From the IMG/VR virus record IMGVR_UViG_3300049919_000065, positions 1-23,937 of that record: a DNA stretch of 23,937 nt; one strand, written 5' to 3'. The notes beneath the pieces are model-generated. The model ran no database searches. It was given only the letters and a program-made list of their open reading frames with translations, and had not been told where the DNA came from. A program made the position numbers and the translations under genes. This DNA comes from a virus. This document shows, one piece after another, positions 5,251 to 12,516 of the stretch; within the stretch, counting starts at the first letter, position 1; each line of letters opens with the position of its first letter.

Positions 5251-8200
5251 TCAAGGAATCACGGCTTCCGTTGAAAGCGTCAACTCCGGCCCCCATTTGT
5301 CAACCACGGCAACCCGCCAATACAAGGGCCGCGTTGGGGCTGGAATGGTCGCGTCAAGGGTTGTTCGGGTCGCAATCAGGTTGCCCGCCCCCGGCGTGAA
5401 TCCGGAGACGGTTGAAGCATACACCCGGAATTCAAGCTCATCCCCTTCCGTGGGGCCGTATGTCCATGTTGCGGGGTAATCCGTGCCCGTGGGGCTTCCC
5501 ACGGCCAGCGAGGCGGGCGCGGAGGCCGGGGCGGGGTTGGTGCGCGTAATGTCCGCGCTGGCACCGCTGCCGCCCGCGTTGAAGGCTTTCACGCGGAATT
5601 CAATGGCCCTCCCGGTGCCACCATCCGCCGTGTAATCGTCAAAGCTGTAATCCGCCCGGAGCGCGGAGCCAACGGCCATGGATCGTGCCAGAATGCCCCC
5701 GGTGTAAATGTCGGCAATGTATCCGTTGGCCCCGTTGACGGCCCCCCATTTCACCGTTGCTGTCAAGCCGGTGAAGGCCGGTTGCGTGGCGTTCAATTCC
5801 GGCGCGGGCGGCGGGTTGATATTACTTCCCACAATGAAGGGCGCGGATTGGGTGTAAATCACATTCCCATTGAGCGCGAAGGGTGCCACGCGTGCAATGA
5901 GCGTGCCGGGGTTGGTGCCAATCTCAACCGGCGGGGCCGCGAAGTTTCCGGCGGGGTTCCACGTTGCCCCATCGTCGTATGATGTTTGCAAGATATACGA
6001 AACGGCACCGGCAACCGGAGGCCAATCAATGTATGCGCGTTCCGCCTTTTCCGGCACCGGGGCGATTGTCACCCATTGCACGGTTGGATTGCTCCGGTTT
6101 TTGATTACCTTCACTTCCACCGCGTCAATCACTTCGGAATCCTCCCAACCATAAACGGCGGGCACGTAATTCATGCAAGATATTTCAACGGTGTTTTCAT
6201 CAATTGGGCGGATTGCGGAAATCTTGCCCATGAACGCCCAAACGTCGGCAACTCCGAAGGCATACAAAGGCGGCACGCGGTTTTCCGAAAAATCCAAAGT
6301 CTCCGGCGGATCGCTGGCAAGAATCACCTTGTTTGGTGCGCTGCCGGGGGTGCATGTGATGGGGGTTCCCATGATTGCCCCATCATCACCACGGATGGCG
6401 ATCTTGTGAACAACCACCGTTGTTGCGAAGTTCACTTGCTCCGAAAGCGTCATTTCATTTGTGCCGCTATTGTATGCCAGAATCATCCCACCTTGCCCAA
6501 CTCGCAACGTGTCATGAGTGATTGAAATCAAATCCATGAAAGCCGGAATGTGGCCTTCAAGCCCGGTTTGAAAGGTAACGGTTTTCCGTTGGAACTCCCG
6601 GCGGGTTTGAATATACATGCCCTCTTGATATGCCTTCTTGCGGCGAGTGCATCCGGGGAATTTCACCCGGTCAAGGTTAAGGCCAGCGCGGCCCGGCAGC
6701 ACGCAAGAAACCTCTTTGGTTTGCCAAGTGTCGGGGTCCGTGTATTCCACAATCACCCCATCAAAAGGTTGGAAATCATACATTTGGAGGGTCTTTTTCA
6801 AGCTCCCCTTTACGATATTATGTTGATTGAAGACGGCGGCGGGGAGGCTTTGCGAAACATCCCGCACGGCGGTAATGAGCGAGCCTTGCGGCACCGGCAA
6901 CGCACGCCCCACGCGGAGCGGCATCTTGGCGGCTTCCCACACGGTCAAGCTTCCGTCAAAGATCCAATCAAACCAATCCTCACGGGTTTCATAGGTTGCG
7001 GCCAGCGCGGCCAGCGTTGGCATATCAAGGAACTCGCTGGAAAGCTTCGCACCATAGGCGGAGCGGAAAATATCGCAAAACGCCCAAATGGGATTCCGGG
7101 TTGGCCCGGAATCAATCGCGCTCACCCATCCATCAACGGCGTTCCATTGTGGAAGCTTCCGGGTTGCAACAACATTGAAACGCTTGGAAGATGAATCGTT
7201 CAATGAATTCGTTGCCAAAGCCTTCATTGCAATGAGGGTGACGCTTCCAAAATTGGCATTCAATTTGGCATAGCCTTTGACAGTCTCCCAACGCACTTGC
7301 GAAGATACGCGGGTTGATCCGGGTTTGTCACTCACCCGACGGCCCCGCACTTGGTAGCGGCCAGCGGGAACGGCGGTTGAATAGGTGATCCGTTGGGGCG
7401 TGTTGTCTTTGCGGCTCACGGTTGGGTTTGCCAGCGTTTGCCATGTTCCAATCGGGTCCGCATCGGCATCAATTTCACGATATTCAAAGAGCAATTCCAC
7501 GGTTTGGCTTTGCAAATCGCCCTCATCATCAAGCTTGTAAAGACCTTGCGGAAAAGATATATCAACGGCTAAACGCTTAACATCATTATCCGCATCATTC
7601 ACCACGAATGGCCCGGAAACGCCCGTGTAATCATCTTCATTGGGGCCAAGCAATTCAATGTTTGAAACCTCAATGGCGGTGAAAACATTGGCCTCAATCA
7701 AATCAACGGTTCCGCCCGGTTGGATGATTTCTATTTCAACTTCCGTGAAATCGTCAACCGGGGTATCATCAAGCATGATGCTTTCAAAATCAAACCGCCC
7801 TTGGCCGATGCAAAAGAGGCTGTATTGATATTGCTGGTTTCCGATGTATTCGGAATAAGGCCGGGCCGCATAGCTTGGCCAGTGACGGCATTTGCCATAC
7901 ATTACTTCAATCGGCTCATTGGGCCGGAATCGGTTGGTTTGGCCCCGGAGGGTGTAAACGGAATCCGGGCTTTGGGTTTGATCCGTCGGAATCTTCGGGT
8001 CCGGCATCAAGAGATAAGCCGCCACCCCGACAACAACGGCCACAATGAGGGCAACAATCAAAACCTCAATCCCTTGCGGCACATGCACGAAAGCGGCAAC
8101 GTCTCCCGGCTGGAATTGACGCGTTGCCCAATCGGCACGCATCACAAGCTCGCCATTCCATTGCAAGACGGTTGGCCGGTCAAATTCTTCAAACTCCGGG

Positions 8201-8310
8201 CCGAAGTGCTCCGCCAACCATTCACGCGGCGTGATGCCGTCGGATGCTTGAAAGCGTTCAATATCATGGAGCGGATTGAACGGGTTTGATATAAGAAGAA
8301 TTTGCGTCAT
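5251..8310 (-). CDS. Tail tip / host-specificity protein (lambda gpJ-like, with gpI-like N-terminus)
   Basis: The 1019-residue product is the longest in the window and lies directly after the NlpC/P60 gene (ATGA overlap at 8307-8310), the K-J order of lambda-like siphophages. Residues 1-80 resemble the small lambda gpI-type domain. A hydrophobic segment follows at about 82-102 (VLIVALIVAVVVGVAAYL), then the baseplate-hub-like body (PNEPIEVMYGKCRHWPSYAA onward). The last ~280 residues read as three fibronectin-III-like modules, for example AERAYIDWPPVAGAVSYIL and TATVKWGAVNGANGYIADIY. It would form the tail tip, contact the host receptor and help DNA entry. The stop codon is embedded in the TGATATATCA palindrome at 5244-5253. 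Confidence 0.85.
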   Translation of the reverse strand: MTQILLISNPFNPLHDIERFQASDGITPREWLAEHFGPEFEEFDRPTVLQWNGELVMRADWATRQFQPGDVAAFVHVPQGIEVLIVALIVAVVVGVAAYLLMPDPKIPTDQTQSPDSVYTLRGQTNRFRPNEPIEVMYGKCRHWPSYAARPYSEYIGNQQYQYSLFCIGQGRFDFESIMLDDTPVDDFTEVEIEIIQPGGTVDLIEANVFTAIEVSNIELLGPNEDDYTGVSGPFVVNDADNDVKRLAVDISFPQGLYKLDDEGDLQSQTVELLFEYREIDADADPIGTWQTLANPTVSRKDNTPQRITYSTAVPAGRYQVRGRRVSDKPGSTRVSSQVRWETVKGYAKLNANFGSVTLIAMKALATNSLNDSSSKRFNVVATRKLPQWNAVDGWVSAIDSGPTRNPIWAFCDIFRSAYGAKLSSEFLDMPTLAALAATYETREDWFDWIFDGSLTVWEAAKMPLRVGRALPVPQGSLITAVRDVSQSLPAAVFNQHNIVKGSLKKTLQMYDFQPFDGVIVEYTDPDTWQTKEVSCVLPGRAGLNLDRVKFPGCTRRKKAYQEGMYIQTRREFQRKTVTFQTGLEGHIPAFMDLISITHDTLRVGQGGMILAYNSGTNEMTLSEQVNFATTVVVHKIAIRGDDGAIMGTPITCTPGSAPNKVILASDPPETLDFSENRVPPLYAFGVADVWAFMGKISAIRPIDENTVEISCMNYVPAVYGWEDSEVIDAVEVKVIKNRSNPTVQWVTIAPVPEKAERAYIDWPPVAGAVSYILQTSYDDGATWNPAGNFAAPPVEIGTNPGTLIARVAPFALNGNVIYTQSAPFIVGSNINPPPAPELNATQPAFTGLTATVKWGAVNGANGYIADIYTGGILARSMAVGSALRADYSFDDYTADGGTGRAIEFRVKAFNAGGSGASADITRTNPAPASAPASLAVGSPTGTDYPATWTYGPTEGDELEFRVYASTVSGFTPGAGNLIATRTTLDATIPAPTRPLYWRVAVVDKWGPELTLSTEAVIP

Positions 8311-8720
8311 GGCCGGAATTGGTAAAATGTGAAGTTTTGAAAACCGGTATTGCGGATGCTGGCCGGGCTTTGGAATACCACGCCCGCGCCCTCATGGGAA
8401 TGGAGCACGCCGCCCGCGCCCTCATCAAGCCAAAGCCCTACATGCTCAATCCGACGGCCCCGCGCCATCGCAACGCAACAAAGGTGAACCGGCGTGGCGA
8501 TCAATTCCCAACGCTCTTGCGCCTCCGCCTCCGCGTTGCGGATCATGCCAGCCAAGCCGGTTTCCTTCACCCCGCCATAAGGGCAAAGCTCAATGCCCCG
8601 GCGTTCCCGGAGCACATGGCGGAGCAATCCCCAACAATCGAAAGCCTCCGGGCCGCTGGCACCGGAAACCCATGGCTTGCCAATGAGGAAAAGGCAAAAA
8701 GATATATCTTGCGCAATCAT
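8307..8720 (-). CDS. NlpC/P60-family tail-tip peptidase (lambda gpK-like)
   Basis: The 137-residue product has the papain-like NlpC/P60 signature. The catalytic Cys29 lies in FDCWGLLR after GKPWVSGASGP. The His is at 93 in IEHVGLWLD, and a third polar residue is probably His107 in GVLHSH. In siphophages this enzyme sits in the tail tip and cuts peptidoglycan cross-links during DNA injection. It overlaps both neighbours by ATGA (8717-8720 and 8307-8310). It lacks the N-terminal JAMM domain of lambda gpK, so it corresponds only to the peptidase half. A 15-bp direct repeat near its C-terminal end duplicates the EGAG codons. Confidence 0.85.
   Translation of the reverse strand: MIAQDISFCLFLIGKPWVSGASGPEAFDCWGLLRHVLRERRGIELCPYGGVKETGLAGMIRNAEAEAQERWELIATPVHLCCVAMARGRRIEHVGLWLDEGAGGVLHSHEGAGVVFQSPASIRNTGFQNFTFYQFRP
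8381..8425. repeat. 15-bp direct repeat inside the NlpC/P60 gene
   Basis: CGCCCGCGCCCTCAT occurs at 8381-8395 and again at 8411-8425, exactly 30 bases apart. The minus-strand product therefore contains EGAGGVLHSH followed by EGAGVVF, as if ten codons had been duplicated and diverged. The second copy includes the putative third catalytic position region. Confidence 0.5.
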
Positions 8721-9220
8721 GCGAAGGGCGGGAATCGGGGCACCGTGTAAAGTTCCGTTGGAAATTTGAGATTGAGGAAATCCACCGGCACCGCCCGCCC
8801 GCTTACTTGTGCTTCCCCAATTTGAACATCTTTGAGGAAGAGCCGCAAAGGCGGGTCCATCAATGGCGTTTCAAGGTCCGTTGACAAATAAGGCCGGTAA
8901 TATATTTCAACCGGCGCGGGGAAGTTCATGGCACTTTCGCAAAAATCGCTCACGCGGTTGTTTGCATTGTCCATGGTCAAAGTAAGCTCTTGCAAGCCGC
9001 CCTCATCCGTGGCGGGCAAGGTGAAATTGAAACCGCACGCCCGGAACTTCTTGAAGCTGCCGCCCGTGGTGATCTTGATTTCCTTGTGGAAAAAGCCTTG
9101 CACCAAATACAAAGGCTCACTCATGGATTCATGCCGCAATTCCAGCGTGTGAATGTGTGCCACCGCTGCCGGTGCGATGGCGTAAGCTTCCACAAGTGCG
9201 GGGTGTAAATTCGGGTTCAT
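8717..9220 (-). CDS. DUF1833-type minor tail protein
   Basis: The product has 167 residues when started at ATG 9220, which overlaps the upstream stop by ATGA; a start at 9247 is possible but breaks this pattern. Features such as FFHKEIKITTGGSFKKFRACGFNFTLPATDEGG, LTLTMDNANNRV and PVEIYYRPYL match the beta-rich pattern of DUF1833 proteins. These occur between tape-measure-associated genes and the NlpC tail-tip gene in many siphophages, in the lambda gpL region. It probably forms part of the tail tip complex. The position immediately before the NlpC/P60 gene supports this. Confidence 0.7.
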   Translation of the reverse strand: MNPNLHPALVEAYAIAPAAVAHIHTLELRHESMSEPLYLVQGFFHKEIKITTGGSFKKFRACGFNFTLPATDEGGLQELTLTMDNANNRVSDFCESAMNFPAPVEIYYRPYLSTDLETPLMDPPLRLFLKDVQIGEAQVSGRAVPVDFLNLKFPTELYTVPRFPPFA

Positions 9221-9612
9221 TCGGATGGGGGATTTGTGCCGGGGCAACGCACGCGCCGGGCAAGGTTTTTCAACTCAACGCCAACATCGGCTTGCGCCTT
9301 GTTTCCATCCTTGATGATTTGTTCAAGCCTAACGGAATGATCCTTGTGTTGTTGTATCATCTTCTCACCAAGTTCATTGTTTTTGGTGAGCAACGCCATT
9401 CTTTCGGCCAAGGCTTCGGTATCGCGCTTATCGCGGGCGGCTTGCAAATTGTCTTCCCGTTTGCTTGTCCAATAGGCGAGGGCGCAAAACAAGGCGAGGC
9501 CAACAAAGCCAATTCCCCATTTTTCCGCGATGCGTTCCCAAAAGGGCGCATCATCCATGGTGACGGCCAGCAAGCTTGAAAGCGGTATCATTGGCAAGAT
9601 GAAATCTTTCAT
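9217..9612 (-). CDS. Single-TM coiled-coil protein; candidate inner-membrane spanin or holin-like
   Basis: The 131-residue product has a weakly hydrophobic start (FILPMIPLSSLLAV), a clear membrane helix at about 32-48 (WGIGFVGLALFCALAYW), then a charged, heptad-like helix from about 52 to 118. This is the architecture of Rz-type inner-membrane spanins and also of BhlA/UviB-like holins. It directly follows the endolysin gene with the CTTGATATATG junction at 9610-9619. Being adjacent to an endolysin and a lipobox-containing protein favours a lysis role. Its exact role cannot be fixed from sequence. Confidence 0.55.
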   Translation of the reverse strand: MKDFILPMIPLSSLLAVTMDDAPFWERIAEKWGIGFVGLALFCALAYWTSKREDNLQAARDKRDTEALAERMALLTKNNELGEKMIQQHKDHSVRLEQIIKDGNKAQADVGVELKNLARRVRCPGTNPPSE

Positions 9613-9615
9613 ATA

Positions 9616-10272
9616 TCAAGCGGCAATTCGGATGAACTTACGGACGGATGAAATGGAGCGGGTGCGCTTGTAAACGCCATCACCTTCCCGGCTCCCGCTG
9701 CCGTCCGTGTTGGCTTCAATGGTGATGATGCTTGATCCATCAACCCCGACAACCAAGCCGACATGTGAGGCCGTGGCGAGTGTGAAAATGTCGCCCGCCT
9801 TCGGGGCCGTGGTAAAGCTCACGCCCTTTGCGGCGTTGGCCGTCGCCCATTTCTCAAAGTCATAGGCCAGCGGGGAGCGCGGCAGCGAGAAAGGCACCGT
9901 GCGGCCCCCTACTGCTTCACGGACAAGCCAACACATGAACGCCGCGCAATATGGCTCCCGGTTTTCGTATCCGTCGGGATAGGTGGTTGCGCTCCAAAAC
10001 TTCTTGATTTCCGGCCCTTGGTTTTTGGAAGTCTCCCGGACGTTCAAGAGCAATTGGCCCTTGGCAAGCTCAACCATAATGGCGGCAACGGTGCCCGTTT
10101 GGGGCTTGCCTTCGCTGGCCGCTTTGGATGCTTCAAAGGCGGCAACCGCCGCCCGTGTTTTCGGCCCCTCATCACCATCAATGATGCCGTATTTGGAAGG
10201 GGCCGGGCCGAAGTCATAGCCCAAAGACTTCAACCCGGTTTGAATAAGAAAGGTGCGCGTGTCGTATGGCAT
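9616..10272 (-). CDS. Endolysin: peptidoglycan-binding-like N-terminus plus CHAP amidase/peptidase
   Basis: The 218-residue product begins with a helical repeat pattern typical of PG-binding-1 domains (about 5-70: LIQTGLKSLGYDFG, then GDEGPKTRAAVAAFEASK). The second half has the CHAP triad: Cys109 in EPYCAAFMCWLV, His170 in SHVGLVVGV and the Glu/Asn pair in TIEANT (about 186-188). It should cleave peptidoglycan peptide or amide bonds at lysis. No signal peptide is present, so release needs a holin. It sits between the holin/lipoprotein-like gene and the coiled-coil membrane gene. A virion-associated lysin is the alternative, since it lies amid tail genes. Confidence 0.8.
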   Translation of the reverse strand: MPYDTRTFLIQTGLKSLGYDFGPAPSKYGIIDGDEGPKTRAAVAAFEASKAASEGKPQTGTVAAIMVELAKGQLLLNVRETSKNQGPEIKKFWSATTYPDGYENREPYCAAFMCWLVREAVGGRTVPFSLPRSPLAYDFEKWATANAAKGVSFTTAPKAGDIFTLATASHVGLVVGVDGSSIITIEANTDGSGSREGDGVYKRTRSISSVRKFIRIAA

Positions 10273-10289
10273 TGGTTAAGCCGGGCGGA

Positions 10290-10916
10290 TCATCCGGCAA
10301 GGCTAGGTTGCGTGCCCGGCGGCAAGCCGTCAAGCGTGATTCCGGCCTTGGAACTCCAACCCACCCAAACCCCATCCGGCGTGCGGTATTGAATCCGGGT
10401 TTCCTTGGTGGCCACAATATACGTTGCCCGGAGCTTCACGCCGTCTGCGTTTGTCCATTCGGTGCGGTATGCGTAAATCTCACCCTCCCCGCCCGCACAC
10501 GGCCCGGCAGCGTAAACAACGCCCTTTTCCGTGCGTGTGATGAGGAAGCAACCGGCATCATCCGGGGCGTTGAGCTTCAAGCCGCAACCCGTGAGCATGA
10601 AGCCCGCGCAAAGCAAGGCCAACATATACAAACCAACCCGGCCAAGGCCAAGGCCGCTTTTGTATGATCCATCAAGCTTGCCGTTGTCGATTAAATCGGC
10701 AACGGTATTGAAAGCCGGTTTGGCAGCGACAAGGCCAAGGGCAATCTTTCCGATATTTCCGGCGAGCGGGTCCGGCAGCATGGCGAGCACGGCGGCGGTT
10801 TCCGGCGAGGGAATGACAAGCGAGGCGGCAAGGATGCCGACAAGTTGAATTGCATTCAAGGCAATCACCCGAATGGGCACCTTGGTTGACAGTGTTGCGG
10901 TTTTTAATGGTCGCAT
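10290..10916 (-). CDS. Holin-like membrane domain joined in frame to a lipobox lipoprotein domain
   Basis: The product has 208 residues. Residues 17-65 contain hydrophobic segments (VIALNAIQLVGILAASLVI, then IGKIALGLVAA) like a small holin. After a polar linker with K86 and R93, residues 94-111 form a second signal-like segment ending in the lipobox LTGC (108-111). A ~97-residue secreted-looking domain follows, with two more cysteines. Either one protein has both parts, or an internal start (ATG for M98, or the valine codon at 94) also makes a lipoprotein separately, as an outer-membrane spanin would be. The upstream leader is the CCAAACCAAGAAACCAA copy. It leads the lysis cassette. Confidence 0.55.
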   Translation of the reverse strand: MRPLKTATLSTKVPIRVIALNAIQLVGILAASLVIPSPETAAVLAMLPDPLAGNIGKIALGLVAAKPAFNTVADLIDNGKLDGSYKSGLGLGRVGLYMLALLCAGFMLTGCGLKLNAPDDAGCFLITRTEKGVVYAAGPCAGGEGEIYAYRTEWTNADGVKLRATYIVATKETRIQYRTPDGVWVGWSSKAGITLDGLPPGTQPSLAG

Positions 10917-10925
10917 GGTATGTGT

Positions 10926-10942
10926 TTGGTTTCTTGGTTTGG
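10926..10942 (-). promoter_or_regulatory. CCAAACCAAGAAACCAA leader before the lysis cassette
   Basis: On the minus strand this reads CCAAACCAAGAAACCAA, 16/17 identical to positions 34-50. It lies 10 bases before the ATG at 10916 and follows TTGATATATCTCC, which includes the stop of the preceding gene (10951). This is the largest gap in the tail module besides the ones near 18550 and 22800, so it may mark a promoter or translational element. Confidence 0.5.
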
Positions 10943-10950
10943 GAGATATA

Positions 10951-12513
10951 TCAAGGCAAATCCCGCAAAAGTTGCTTGGAAAGCCCTACTTTCAGACGTT
11001 GAGAAGTGTCTTTATTGAAAGGCGTGTTCAAAGTGATTTGAGTCCACATTCCGCCGGTGTTCCAATTCAAGGCAAATTGCTTGATCCGGGTTCCGGCGGT
11101 TCCGGTTCCGGCGTTTTTCGTATTCAAAACCGCAACGGTGAAATCATTCCCATAAGCCGGGGTTGATACCACTGTCATTGAATCAAAACCAACCCCGTTG
11201 GTTGTTGTTGGGCCGGTTGCCCCGGCTTGCGCGGAATCGTCAACCAAAGCTTTCACGTTGGCTTCGGTGAAATATACGTTGCCGCTTGAAGTTGTTGAAA
11301 CCCTCCAATATGAAGAATCACCACGCCGCCAACACACAACGATTCCCGGATCACCGCCGATGCTGGCCGGTTCAACCGCCGGGCCGGTAATGGCGGAAGT
11401 GATGCGGGCAACGGAACTTGAAACCATGCTGGCAATTGTGGCCAATCCCAAATCATCAAAGTATGTGGCGGGCGTGGTGAGCCGCACCGTTCCGGCGGCT
11501 CCCATGGCTCCGGGGTTTGCCGCATCGGTGATTGTCAATTGCGTGGTTGTCGGGGCCGTGGCAACGGTGAAAGTGCCGTTGTATCCGGCGAGGCTGGCAC
11601 CCTCAATGGTGACGGAATCCCCGGCAATCAAACCGTGAGCCGTGGCGGTGTTGATTGTGAAGGTTGTTGACGTTGAAGATGCGGAGGAAATGGCCGCTTT
11701 CTTGGTGATGATGCCGCGCAAATCAAGCTTGTCTCCGGCGAGGAAATGGGTTGCTGCCGAAAAGGTAACATCAACATTTGTGCCGTTGCCGACGATTGAA
11801 AGCATTGAATACTTTTGAGGAAGGCCAACGGCTTCGGCTCCCAATTCATAGGATTGATTGCGGCCAGTGACGGTTTCCCGGCGTGAATAAAGCAATTGAA
11901 TTTGATCTTCAACATCAATAGCAACGGTTGCCGGAAGCTTCACCCGCGCACCGTCAACAATCACACTTCCCAATGTGTATGCGGAAGTTGCCGAAGCAAA
12001 ATTCACTTGCCGGGTGTATTCAACCCATCCGGCAGCATGGTCAAGCACGGCGGTTGTTGTTCCGGTAAATGATGTTTGCGCGGCACTTCCCCAAAATGCA
12101 CCATCATTGCAAAGGTAACGCCGGATTGTGCCGCCCGTAATCGTGCGAGCCGGGCCGGAAACCGTGATTTGAGTGTCACTTGTGCGGGCGGTAACGTGAA
12201 CCCGTTCCCCGGTGTTCCATTTCAATTCGCATCCAATATGCGAGGGTGAAACCGGGAATGTTCCGGCTCCGCTTGCCCGTGTGATCGTGTTCCCGGTTTG
12301 GCTCCATGTGCCGGGCAAATCTTCATAGGATTCCGCCGTTGATGTATAAGCCCCGCAAGTTGAATTGATGCCGGAAATATAAGCCCCCGTCATTGCAGAA
12401 TTGAAAAGAAGATTTGGAATATCCTTCACTTCATGTTTCAAATTTCCGTTTTTGTCAATCACCCGGAGCCATTGCAATTTGCCGGAAACTTTACATTTAA
12501 TTTTTGCGTTCAT
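10951..12513 (-). CDS. Large minor tail / tail-fibre-like structural protein
   Basis: The 520-residue product is rich in Thr, Ser, Ala and Gly and appears all-beta. Residues around 290-350 contain ATAHGLIAGDSVTIEGA, then YNGTFTVATAPTTTQLTITD, a pattern recurrent in phage tail-fibre and baseplate proteins. A related string (FQVGDLITSS...NNGTFRITSVAAGKLIVE) occurs in the tail tube protein here. Early residues (GKLQWLRVIDKNGNLKHEV) look like the attachment region. It probably decorates the distal tail or forms a fibre. ATG at 12513 follows the CTTGATATATG junction. No catalytic motif is visible. Confidence 0.6.
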   Translation of the reverse strand: MNAKIKCKVSGKLQWLRVIDKNGNLKHEVKDIPNLLFNSAMTGAYISGINSTCGAYTSTAESYEDLPGTWSQTGNTITRASGAGTFPVSPSHIGCELKWNTGERVHVTARTSDTQITVSGPARTITGGTIRRYLCNDGAFWGSAAQTSFTGTTTAVLDHAAGWVEYTRQVNFASATSAYTLGSVIVDGARVKLPATVAIDVEDQIQLLYSRRETVTGRNQSYELGAEAVGLPQKYSMLSIVGNGTNVDVTFSAATHFLAGDKLDLRGIITKKAAISSASSTSTTFTINTATAHGLIAGDSVTIEGASLAGYNGTFTVATAPTTTQLTITDAANPGAMGAAGTVRLTTPATYFDDLGLATIASMVSSSVARITSAITGPAVEPASIGGDPGIVVCWRRGDSSYWRVSTTSSGNVYFTEANVKALVDDSAQAGATGPTTTNGVGFDSMTVVSTPAYGNDFTVAVLNTKNAGTGTAGTRIKQFALNWNTGGMWTQITLNTPFNKDTSQRLKVGLSKQLLRDLP

Positions 12514-12516
12514 ATA

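Noticed and set aside
9220-9247. Upstream start at 9247 for the DUF1833-type gene
   Set aside because: ATG at 9220 gives the ATGA overlap used throughout the operon, and the extra nine residues look non-homologous.
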